Shown here: piece by piece, positions 17,042 to 26,300 of the stretch
Numbering within the stretch: position 1 is the first letter of the stretch
Layout of the letters: each line of letters begins with the position of its first letter
NCBI GenBank assembly: GCA_963758205.1
Contig: CAVWUM010000005.1
Location: 62,001 to 126,000 of the forward strand
DNA from: Owenweeksia sp963758205
Lineage (GTDB): Bacteria; Bacteroidota; Bacteroidia; Flavobacteriales; Schleiferiaceae
Reading direction: 5' to 3'
Length of the DNA: 64,000 nucleotides
Notes under the pieces: generated by a model
Databases searched by the model: none
The model's input: the letters and a program-made list of their open reading frames with translations, nothing else
What the model was told of the DNA's origin: nothing
Position numbers and translations under genes: made by a program

Positions 17042-19237
17042 ATGAGAACAATTGCCAAAAGTGCATTATGGGTTGCTGCCCTGGGATTTTCATCCTTAGC
17101 AAGCGCTCAATGTCCAAACGACATCGGATGTTTTACATCCATCAAACCAACCGCCCAAACCAGAAACCTTATTATCGCCAAGGAGCACCGTTTCCAGCTT
17201 ATTTTTAAGCAAGGCGAAGCGTACACAAACCCGCTGGGCTCATTAACCAACGTGCCCGGTAACCATGATTTTACCGCCTACACTCCAACTAATGGAAGCA
17301 GTGAAGTTGGTCATCTTTCGGTAAACCACGAAAACACTCCCGGTGGTGTATCGGTACTCGATCTTCATTTTGACCCTGTAACAAAACTTTGGGTGGTGGA
17401 TACTACTCAGCCCGTTGATTTTTACAACAATGATTTGGTTACAACCACACGTAACTGTTCCGGTGGCATTACGCCATGGGGTACAATCATTACTTCTGAA
17501 GAAACCAATAATGGTGGTGATTTAAATAATGATGGCTACCAGGATGTAGGCTGGTTAGTAGAGCTTGACCCGCGTACAGCCAAAGTTGTTGATTATGACA
17601 ATGACGGGGTGCAGGATAAGCTATGGGCCATTGGCCGTAGCTCTAAAGAGAATGCTCTTATTATGAATGATAGTGTAACCGTTTACACAGGCGAAGATGG
17701 CGGATCATCAGCAGTATTTAAGTACATAGCTGACACTCCCGGAGATCTTTCTAACGGAAAACTGTATGTATTGAAACTGGATGGTGGCCTTAGCAGCAGA
17801 GAGCCTGTATTGCCCACCGGAACCTGGGTTCAGATTCCTAATACCACCCAGGCAGATAGAAACAATGCCCGTTCATTAGCCAGAGCAGCCGGTGCTACTA
17901 ACTTTAATGGAGTAGAGGATATTGAGGTAGGTACACTTGATGGTAAGATTTATTTTGCCGCCAAGGGAAATAACCGCGTGTATCGTTTTGATGATAATGG
18001 CTCTACCGTTTCAGGTTTTGAAACCTACGTAGGTGGTACTTCGTATGATATCCATACTGATGAAGGCGTATTTACCGAGCCATGGAGCAATGGTAATGAT
18101 AACCTTACTTTTGATGACAAAGGAAACCTTTGGGTACTACAGGATGGAGACCGCGATTACATTTGGGTTGTGCGCCCGGGCCACACTCAGGCTAACCCAC
18201 AGGTTGAGATCTTCGCTTCATTCCCGATAAGCTCAGAGCCTACCGGTCTTACTTTTTCTCCTGACTATCGTTTTGGTTTTGTAAGCGTACAGCACCCGAG
18301 CAGCGGTAACAACCCACAGCTTGATGCATCAGGAAACCTTGTGAATTTCAATGCTTCAGCCACCATAGTTTTCGCTTTGGCCGATAATCTTGGTTTTGAT
18401 GATACTACTCTGGTATCTGACGAAACCTGGACTGTAAGCAGGGTAGTGGATGCAACTAACCTTAGCGGATACTGGGCCGGTGCCAATGGTAACCTGCCTG
18501 CTGCACCAAATGAGTATAAAGAAGCTGCTGAACTTGGCCAGCCTTACGGTTACCCATCCATTTACCAGATTGATGGCACTGAAGTGGTAAAAGCAGGAAA
18601 CAGCATTACCTACTATCGCAAGGAGTTTAACCTTACTTCAACTGACTGGAACGCTGAAATGCAGATTACTGTTGACGACCAGGCTGATATCTACATCAAT
18701 GGTGTGCAAGTAGCGCTTATCAATACATTCGGTAGAATGAACTACAAGGCTGCTCCGCATGCTGCTACCTTTATGGGTGGTATAAATACCAACGGTGCCA
18801 ACGGTGGAGATGCTTTCAGTTTCCTTACCGGTGCTGATCTTGATACAGTATTAGATACAGGAAACAATGAGATTGTAATTGCCGTACGTAACCTTGGTAA
18901 AGCCACTGATATGGGAGGTTTCTCTTTCCGTATGGATCTTACCAAAAATGCAATTGTTGCCAAGTCAGCTGAGGCTAATGCATCTTCTGCTCTTGCTAGC
19001 GAATTAGGTATTTATCCAAACCCAACCAATGGTGAGATTTTGGTAAATATTCCTCAAAACGATGCAGTACTTAATCATACTGTGGCATTGTACGATATGA
19101 ATGGCCGTGCACTTTCTACAGAGGAAGTAAGCAGCAACGAAGTAAGAATGGATTTGAGCAACTATGCCAATGGTGTGTACTTTATCAAAATCATTTCTGG
19201 CGAAACAGTTATCACTGAAAAAGTGGTGAAGAGATAG
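17042..19237 (+). CDS. T9SS-exported PhoX-family alkaline phosphatase, paralogue 2
   Basis: The 731-aa protein is collinear with paralogue 1 along its whole length: signal peptide to SLASAQ, a DUF839/PhoX propeller with the same motifs (HLSVNHENTPGG, CSGGITPWGTIITSEET, YTGEDGGSSAVFKYIAD, NFNGVEDIEVG), a jelly-roll-like module and a T9SS tail. The propeller has diverged moderately, while the last third is close to identical even at DNA level, so parts may have been homogenised by recombination. A terminator follows. The function is the same as proposed for paralogue 1; differing substrate or metal preference cannot be read. Confidence 0.87.
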   Translation: MRTIAKSALWVAALGFSSLASAQCPNDIGCFTSIKPTAQTRNLIIAKEHRFQLIFKQGEAYTNPLGSLTNVPGNHDFTAYTPTNGSSEVGHLSVNHENTPGGVSVLDLHFDPVTKLWVVDTTQPVDFYNNDLVTTTRNCSGGITPWGTIITSEETNNGGDLNNDGYQDVGWLVELDPRTAKVVDYDNDGVQDKLWAIGRSSKENALIMNDSVTVYTGEDGGSSAVFKYIADTPGDLSNGKLYVLKLDGGLSSREPVLPTGTWVQIPNTTQADRNNARSLARAAGATNFNGVEDIEVGTLDGKIYFAAKGNNRVYRFDDNGSTVSGFETYVGGTSYDIHTDEGVFTEPWSNGNDNLTFDDKGNLWVLQDGDRDYIWVVRPGHTQANPQVEIFASFPISSEPTGLTFSPDYRFGFVSVQHPSSGNNPQLDASGNLVNFNASATIVFALADNLGFDDTTLVSDETWTVSRVVDATNLSGYWAGANGNLPAAPNEYKEAAELGQPYGYPSIYQIDGTEVVKAGNSITYYRKEFNLTSTDWNAEMQITVDDQADIYINGVQVALINTFGRMNYKAAPHAATFMGGINTNGANGGDAFSFLTGADLDTVLDTGNNEIVIAVRNLGKATDMGGFSFRMDLTKNAIVAKSAEANASSALASELGIYPNPTNGEILVNIPQNDAVLNHTVALYDMNGRALSTEEVSSNEVRMDLSNYANGVYFIKIISGETVITEKVVKR

Positions 19238-19272
19238 AAATTAAGCCTGTACAGGCACTTCTATATATCATG

Positions 19273-19301
19273 GCCGCCCCTAACCAGGGGCGGCTTTTTT
19301 T
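19273..19301 (+). terminator. Rho-independent terminator after PhoX paralogue 2
   Basis: The arms GCCGCCCC and GGGGCGGC flank a six-base loop and are followed by seven T. Confidence 0.85.
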
Positions 19302-19453
19302 ATCAAAATAGGAATATTGTTAATAACTCAAATTCAAATCATTAGCTTAAAAGTAAGGTGATAATTTGATAAGATATTGTTAACCTTAAACGAGCATCTT
19401 AAGGGCGGGTTGCTGTGTTACTTTGAGCGATAATCAAAAAAACCGTTCTTAAC

Positions 19454-22336
19454 ATGAAAAAGATTTTACTACCGGCAATGCTGGCCTTTTGTGCCTACGG
19501 TGCACAAGCTCAGTATAAACTGCAATTACTACATGCCTCTGATCTTGAGGGTGGAGTGGAGGCACTTGACAAAGCGCCAAATTTTGCTGCCATTACTGAT
19601 ACCCTTGAGGGGGAATATCCAAACACCATTATTATTTCATCCGGAGATAACTATATCCCCGGGCCTTTCTTCTCGGCATCCTCGCAATCTTCTATTAGAG
19701 ATACTTTGAGAAAGGTGTACAATGAGTATTATGGCGTAAACTTTCTTAATGATTTGAGAGAAGGCAATGGCCGCGTGGACATTAGCATTATGAATATTAT
19801 TGGGTTTGATGCTGCCACATTTGGAAATCACGAGTTTGATCCCGGGGTTGCTGTTGTGTCAGAAATTTTAACTCCGGATATCCGCAATGGAAATACACAG
19901 GCCCGTTGGTTGGGTGCTGATTTTCCATACCTAAGTGCTAACCTTGACTTTACTACAGAACCGGCACTTTCCGGTCTGTTTACTGATGATTTGCTGGATG
20001 CCACGGCATTTAAATTTGATGTGAATGATTTTGCGGCATCGGCTGGCAAGCCAAAAATTGCACCTAGTGTGGTAATAAACCGCGGTGGCGAAAAAATTGG
20101 TGTAATAGGAGCTACAACCCAATTGCTTGCGCAGATTTCTTCTCCCGGTGGTGTAGGCATAAAAGGCGCGCCTGGTATTAATGATATGCCTCAACTGGCT
20201 TCAATCCTTCAGCCTTACATTGATGAGCTTATTAATGTGGAAGGTGTGAATAAAGTAATACTGAGTACTCACCTTCAGCAATTTGCCCTTGAGCAAACTC
20301 TTGCCGGGCTGTTAACCGGTGTGGATATAATTATTGCAGGTGGTTCTGACTTTCGCCTGGCTGATGGTACCGATGTGCTCTACCCCGGTGATGTTGCACA
20401 GGGCCCGTATCCTTTTGTAACCATGGATGGTAATGGTGATCCATTGTTAATTGTAAGTACTGATGGTCAATATAGCTATGTAGGCCGCCTGGTGGTTGAT
20501 TTTGATGCTAACGGCCTTATCGATCTTACCAGCCTTGACAGCAATGTAAACGGTGCCTTTGCCACTTTGCCATCTGTGGTAAACAACCTTTGGGGAGCGG
20601 CTGATCCGTTTGCAAACGGTACCAAAGGCTATTATGTAAAAAAGCTTACTGAAGAGGTAAAGGGTATTGTTATAGCTAAAGATGCTAACACCTTCGGTTA
20701 CTCAAATGTATTTCTTGAAGGTCGCAGAACTCAGGTGCGTACAGAAGAAACCAACCTGGGGAACATTACTGCAGATGCCAACCTGTTTGTGGCTCAACAG
20801 CAATACCCAATGGTAAAGGCTTCCATCAAAAATGGCGGTGGTATCCGTGCTGAAATAGGAGAGGTGGTTGAAGTTTCTCCGGGCGTTTTTGACGTGGTAC
20901 CTACACAGGCCAACCCTATAAGTGGTAAGGATAGCCTTGAAGTATCTCAGCTTGATATCGAAAACTCATTGAAGTTCAACAACCTGCTTTCAGTTGTTGA
21001 TCTTACCGTTGCCGGCTTTAAGCAAATATTAGAGCATGGAGTTTCTGCAACCGCTCCCGGTGCTACTCCGGGCCAGTTTCCGCAGGTAGGGGGTATCAAA
21101 TTTAGCTTTGATCCTAAAAAGCCAGCGGGAAGCCGTGTATGGAGCGTGGTATGTATTGACATGAACGGTAATGTTACAGATACCCTTGTAAAAGGCGGTA
21201 AAGTATATGGAGATGAGAACCGTGTAATTAAAGTGGTTACGCTTAACTTTTTAGCCGGTGGCGGTGATGGTTATCCGTTTAACACCCTGGGTTCAAACCG
21301 TGTAGATCTTAACAATGGTATGTTTACCGGTAACGCCACTTTTGCTGAAGATGGCTCTGAGCAGGATGCTATTGCTGAGTACCTTGCTACTTTCCACGCT
21401 ACTGAAGCCAATGCATACAGCATTGATGAAACATCAATTGAAAACGATATGCGTATCCAAAACCTGATTTTCAGAAATGACAGCATACAGCCATTTACAT
21501 CACAAAGCGTAGTTTCTGACAACAACTGGACTAAAAGTACAGTGGTTGATCCTTCAAACCTTAGCGGATTTTGGGCGGGTGTAGCCGGTAATTTGCCTGC
21601 GGACAGCACCTTTACCCTTGCTGCCATGCCAGGCCAACCTTATGGCTATCCTTCAATTAATATGATTGAAGGCTCAGAAGTGCTGAAGACAGAAAACAGC
21701 ATAACTTACTTTAAAACAGACTTCTGTGTTTACGATACATCTGGCGTTTATGCCCGATTCAGAACCCTGGCTGATGATCAGGCAGAGATTTACCTGAACG
21801 GTACTAAAGTGGCAACTATAACTTCATTTGGAAGGATGAATTATAAAATGCCGGCACATGATGTATTATTTGATAATGCAGGAGCGGCCACTAATGGTTA
21901 TGCCGGTGGTGATGCTTATGGTATGGTAACCAATGCCAATGTTAATGATGCATTGCAATTTGGAACAAACACAGTGGTTGTTGCGGTGCGTAACCTTGGT
22001 AAAGCCAGTGATAAAGGAGGTTTCTCCTTCCGCATGGATTTAACCAAAGATGCTCCTTTGCAGCCTAAATCTGCTGATGCAAATGTTGAATTTGTTTCTG
22101 CTTTAGGTATTTACCCAAACCCAACCAATGGAGAAATTTTCCTAAGCATCCCACAAAATGATGCAGTGCTTAGCCACACAGTAGCACTATACGATATGAA
22201 TGGCCGTGCACTTTCTACAGAGGAAGTAAGCAGCAACGAAGTAAGAATGGATTTGAGTAGCTACGCCAATGGTGTGTACTTCATCAAAATCATTTCTGGC
22301 GAAACTGTTATCACTGAGAAGGTGGTGAAAAGATAA
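19454..22336 (+). CDS. T9SS-exported 5'-nucleotidase / UshA-type metallophosphatase
   Basis: The 960-aa protein has a signal peptide (to AYGAQAQ). A calcineurin-like metallophosphoesterase domain spans about 22-380 with metal motifs HASDLEGG, SSGDNYI, GNHEFDPG and STHLQQ. A 5'-nucleotidase C-terminal domain follows (about 410-660) with KNGGGIRAE and NFLAGGGDGYPF. A jelly-roll-like module (about 690-865) and a T9SS sorting domain close the protein, the latter nearly identical to those of the two PhoX paralogues upstream. It should hydrolyse extracellular nucleotides, giving phosphate and nucleoside, and so complements the PhoX enzymes. The REP-like palindrome plus T run at 22360-22397 probably ends its transcript. 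Confidence 0.9.
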   Translation: MKKILLPAMLAFCAYGAQAQYKLQLLHASDLEGGVEALDKAPNFAAITDTLEGEYPNTIIISSGDNYIPGPFFSASSQSSIRDTLRKVYNEYYGVNFLNDLREGNGRVDISIMNIIGFDAATFGNHEFDPGVAVVSEILTPDIRNGNTQARWLGADFPYLSANLDFTTEPALSGLFTDDLLDATAFKFDVNDFAASAGKPKIAPSVVINRGGEKIGVIGATTQLLAQISSPGGVGIKGAPGINDMPQLASILQPYIDELINVEGVNKVILSTHLQQFALEQTLAGLLTGVDIIIAGGSDFRLADGTDVLYPGDVAQGPYPFVTMDGNGDPLLIVSTDGQYSYVGRLVVDFDANGLIDLTSLDSNVNGAFATLPSVVNNLWGAADPFANGTKGYYVKKLTEEVKGIVIAKDANTFGYSNVFLEGRRTQVRTEETNLGNITADANLFVAQQQYPMVKASIKNGGGIRAEIGEVVEVSPGVFDVVPTQANPISGKDSLEVSQLDIENSLKFNNLLSVVDLTVAGFKQILEHGVSATAPGATPGQFPQVGGIKFSFDPKKPAGSRVWSVVCIDMNGNVTDTLVKGGKVYGDENRVIKVVTLNFLAGGGDGYPFNTLGSNRVDLNNGMFTGNATFAEDGSEQDAIAEYLATFHATEANAYSIDETSIENDMRIQNLIFRNDSIQPFTSQSVVSDNNWTKSTVVDPSNLSGFWAGVAGNLPADSTFTLAAMPGQPYGYPSINMIEGSEVLKTENSITYFKTDFCVYDTSGVYARFRTLADDQAEIYLNGTKVATITSFGRMNYKMPAHDVLFDNAGAATNGYAGGDAYGMVTNANVNDALQFGTNTVVVAVRNLGKASDKGGFSFRMDLTKDAPLQPKSADANVEFVSALGIYPNPTNGEIFLSIPQNDAVLSHTVALYDMNGRALSTEEVSSNEVRMDLSSYANGVYFIKIISGETVITEKVVKR

Positions 22337-22359
22337 GTCGGCTTCATTATTAATATCGG

Positions 22360-22397
22360 AGTCCTGCCAGGTTTTAAAAACCTGGTAGGACTTTTTT
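22360..22397 (+). repeat. REP-like palindrome doubling as terminator
   Basis: The arms AGTCCTGCCAGGTTTT and AAAACCTGGTAGGACT (one mismatch) flank one base and are followed by a T run. It has the same core and 16-1-16 geometry as the palindrome inside the adjacent RAYT gene (22660-22692) and the one at 9312-9344. Confidence 0.8.
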
Positions 22398-22404
22398 GTT
22401 TTTA

Positions 22405-22412
22405 TAGTTTTG
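22405..22412 (+). promoter_or_regulatory. Putative -7 box of RAYT gene 1
   Basis: TAGTTTTG fits TAnnTTTG and is followed by AGTAAACCAAACCTATG, a leader also found before RAYT gene 2 (AGATAAACCAAACCTATG). No clear -33 TTG was seen. Confidence 0.4.
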
Positions 22413-22426
22413 AGTAAACCAAACCT

Positions 22427-23035
22427 ATGAAATTCAAAACAGCACCATTAGAGCCGGACTGCATTTACCATATTTATAATCGGGCTAATGGAAATGAGAA
22501 AATTTTCCTTTCCGATGAAAATTATAAGTTCTTTTTAGCTCAGTATGCCAAATACATCTCTCCTTATGCGGACATATTCTCTTATTGCCTTATGCCTAAT
22601 CATTTTCATTTTTTGATCAGGGTAAAAGGGCTGGAGGAATTGAATTCAGCTTTTAGCATAAACCTTCCAGGTTTTCAAAACCTGGAAGGTTTTTCACCGC
22701 TCTTGAGTAAACAATTCAGCAACTTTTTCAACTCTTACGCCAAGGCATTTAATAAGCAGAATAGGAGAAGAGGGAGTTTGTTTATAAAACCATTCAAAAG
22801 GATCCAGGTTACCGATGAAGCATATCTTAAAAATTTAGTTTGCTACATACACCAAAATCCGGTTGAAGCTGGTTTAGCAGATAACCCCGCCAACTGGAGG
22901 TTTAGCTCCTACAATGCTTTCTTCTCAAATAGAAAAACTTTAATCAGGCGGGATGAGGTTCTTGAAGCATTTAATGATCTGGATAATTTTGTCTATTGCC
23001 ATAAGGTTTTTAAAGGCATGATGGAATTAGAATAA
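22427..23035 (+). CDS. RAYT (REP-associated tyrosine transposase, IS200-like Y1 family), copy 1
   Basis: The 202-aa Y1-type HUH nuclease has the RAYT features CIYHIYNRANG, the HUH pair in CLMPNHFHFLIRV, FNSYAKAFNKQNRRRGSLF, and the helix with the candidate catalytic Tyr in VCYIHQNPVEAG. RAYTs are single-copy domesticated transposases that process REP palindromes. Here a 33-bp perfect palindrome (22660-22692) is embedded in frame and related palindromes sit on both sides of the gene. Copy 2 at 37316-37933 is a diverged paralogue with the same leader. No flanking IS ends were seen, so it is not a typical insertion sequence. Confidence 0.88.
   Translation: MKFKTAPLEPDCIYHIYNRANGNEKIFLSDENYKFFLAQYAKYISPYADIFSYCLMPNHFHFLIRVKGLEELNSAFSINLPGFQNLEGFSPLLSKQFSNFFNSYAKAFNKQNRRRGSLFIKPFKRIQVTDEAYLKNLVCYIHQNPVEAGLADNPANWRFSSYNAFFSNRKTLIRRDEVLEAFNDLDNFVYCHKVFKGMMELE
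22660..22692. repeat. 33-bp perfect palindrome within RAYT gene 1
   Basis: The arm AAACCTTCCAGGTTTT (22660-22675), central C, and perfect complement AAAACCTGGAAGGTTT (22677-22692). It occupies 11 codons and encodes roughly LPGFQNLEGF. Its core matches the intergenic REP-like elements. RAYT gene 2 has a different perfect palindrome of the same size at the same place. Confidence 0.9.
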
Positions 23036-23055
23036 AAGTTATATTCTTTGAAAGT

Positions 23056-23092
23056 AAGTCCTGCAAGAGTTTAAAATCTGGCAGGACTTTTT
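23056..23092. repeat. Degenerate REP-like palindrome downstream of RAYT gene 1
   Basis: The outer arms AAGTCCTGC and GCAGGACTT match perfectly, while the inner part is imperfect. A T run follows, so it may also act as a terminator for the RAYT gene. Confidence 0.6.
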
Positions 23093-23329
23093 ATAACCTC
23101 TCTTAACATTACGGTAAGAATTATCTAACTCAAAAATGACCTTCCCTTAAACTTGTTCAACTTTTTTCAAAGTCTTAAAAGCCTAAATGTTTACTAATCA
23201 GTAAGGTGGGGCTATGTATTTTTTTACACCTCTAAACACATTTTAATAAACCCTTAAAGCTAAGCCAAGACTCACAGAACCTTAGCTTCCCAACTTCGCG
23301 ACTGTTATTTAATCCAAAATCAACAATCG

Positions 23330-26300
23330 ATGAAAAAAATTACCAGTGGATTATTTCTTGCAGCCGCGCTGGGTTTCAGCAGCTTTGCATGGAGTCAATC
23401 CCAAACTATTCAAGTCCGCATCAACAGTGGAAATGATGATGTGGAAGAGCGTGGTGCAAATGCCACGTCAAACCCAGGAGAAATGTACTTCAACAGCTCA
23501 GATTTAGAGTTGGTAAATGATGGTTCCGGAAGAGGTGACCAGGTGATCGGTATGCGCTTTAACAATGTTGCTATTCCCCAGGGAGCCGTAATTACAAATG
23601 CTTACATACAGTTTACGGTAGATGAAGACGATGCCCAGGCGGGTACCGTGGTACTTAAAGCTGAGGATGTGGATAACTCCGGAGCCTTTGTAAATAGTAA
23701 CTTCAACGTAAGTGGCCGCACAACCACTGGCGATAGTGTACTATGGCAAAATATACCACAGTGGCCTGTAGTTGGCGTGGCTGGTCCAGATCAGCAAACC
23801 CCAAACATTGCCTCATTGGTTCAGGCTGTGGTAAACCGTGGTGGATGGTCGTCAGGTAACTCACTTACTATTATTGCCAGCGGAGACGGTGAGCGCACCG
23901 CTGAGTCGTATGATGGTTCAGCCGGCCAGGCTCCACTTTTAGTTGTGGAATTTGTGGTGCCTCAAACCGCCACTTTCGAAATCCTTACTGATAATGATGA
24001 TGCTGAGGAAGACCTTAACGCCTCAGGTGCTATGGATCTTGGTAGCTCAGACCTTGAGTTAACCACTGATGGTTCAGCTGAGCAGGTTATTGGTTTGCGT
24101 TATGCCAATGTGGGTATCCCTGCAAACTCTCAGATTTTGAGTGCCTACATACAGTTTACTGTAGATGAGGTAAATACTACCGGACAGGTAGATGTACTGA
24201 TAACTGCCGAAAACGCACCTAATGCTGCGGCTATTACCAATGCTCCGGGCAACCTTAGTAACCGTACTTATTTTACTAATCCTGTAATATGGACACCAGG
24301 CGCTTTCGCAAACATTAATGATGCAGGTGCTGATCAGCGTACTTCTGATATCACAGGCCTTATCCAAAGTATAATTGATCAGGCAGGCTGGAGAAGAGGA
24401 AACGCTCTATTAATCGGTATGGTTGATCCTGTGGTTCTTAGTGTTCCCGGTTATACCGGAAATACCGGCAAAAGGGTAGCGCGCAGCCGCGATCAAAATG
24501 CCGGCAGAGCTGCCAAACTTGTGGTTACTTATGCTCCACCGGCTGAATACCAAAATGGTACTTTCCCATTGGCCAAAGGTTCATCATGGAAATACTCTGA
24601 TGATGGTACTGACCTTAGCGGAACCAACTGGACAGCTACAAATTACAATGATAGCACCTGGAAATACGGTGATGCTGTTTTAGGATATGGAAACGGTAAT
24701 GATGCTACTACTCTAAGCTTTGGTGCTGATGCCAATAACAAGCACACTACTTACTATCTGCGCAACACTTTTGATGTAGCTGATGCTTCTCAGTATGACT
24801 CATTGGTGTTTGATGTACTAAGAGATGATGGTGTAATTGTGTATGTAAATGGTGTTGAGGCTTTCCGCCAGAATATGCCAGCCGGTCCTGTAGGGTACAA
24901 CACTTTTGCCTCTGCTACAGTAGGTGGTTCGGATGAAACATCTTATTTCCGCAATAAAACCGGAAACCTTTTGCAGGATGGGTTAAACGTAATTGCCGTT
25001 GAGCTTCACCAGGCTTCAGCCAATAGCTCTGACCTTAGCTTTGATATGGAAGTTGGTTTTGAACTTCCTCCACTTAAAGCTTCTGATTATCCTTTAAGCT
25101 CCGGCACAGAGTGGAATTACCTTGATAAAGGCATTTGCCTTGACGGTACAAACTGGAAAGATGTAAGCTTTAATGATGACAACTGGGATTTTGGTCCTGC
25201 TCCATTAGGTTATGGCGATGCCATGAATACTACTATTTCTTTTGGTCCTGATGCCAATAATAAATACGTAACGTATTACTTCCGGAGAAGCCTTAATGTG
25301 GATATGACCAAGCTATCTGATACTGTAATTTTCAGCTTGCGCAGAGATGATGGTGCCATTGTATATGTAAATGGAGTAGAAGTTATCCGTGATAATATGA
25401 CTGCCGTTTCAACCTGCGATAGTACAGCGCCTTCAACTATCAGCGGTTCTGGTGAAACAGAGTACCAGATCTACAAATTCCCGAAATCAATTTTCAATAA
25501 TGGTGTAAACCAGATTGCTGTTGAAATTCACAACCGTGACGTATTCAGCTCTGACCTTGGTTTTGATCTGCAAATTGAAAACACACCGTTTGTAAACCCA
25601 CCTGCGGATTGCAACAACCCACACATTGGTTGTTTTACTTCAATTGTGCCAACTTCACAAACTCCTAATCTTATCATCGCCAAGGAGCATAACTTCCAGA
25701 TGTTGATTAAGCAGGGAGACCTTTACACCAATCCATTAGGAAACCTTACTCGCGTAGGTGGTAATAATGACTTTACCGGCTTTGTGGCCATGAATGGTAG
25801 CGGTGAGTTAGGTCACCTATCCATTAACCACGAAACCAGCCCGGGTGGAGTTACCATGGCTGATCTGCATTATGATAGAAAATCATTGCTATGGGTGGTG
25901 GATACTACACGTCCGATTGATTTTTACGGAAATGATCTTGTTTCTACAGTACGTAACTGTTCTGGTGGTATCACCCCATGGGGAACAGTAATTACCTGTG
26001 AGGAAACTGCTACCAATGCTGATGTGAATAATGATGGCTTTTTGGATGTGGGTTGGAATGTGGAAATTGACCCGCTTACCTCTAAAGTAATGGATTACGA
26101 TAATGATGGAAAAGCCGATAAGCTTTGGGCCATGGGTAATGCATCGCATGAAAATGCTGCTATTGCAAAAGACAGGGTAACGGTTTACACTGGTGAAGAT
26201 GGCGGATCATCTGCCGTATTTAAGTTTATTGCCGATACTCCAGGAAACCTTAGTGCCGGTAAGCTTTATGCTCTTAAGTTGGATGGACCACTAGTAGGTG

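Noticed and set aside
22427..23035. Annotating the RAYT gene as a complete IS200-type insertion sequence
   Set aside because: No left or right IS ends or target-site duplications were found; the flanking palindromes are REP-like.
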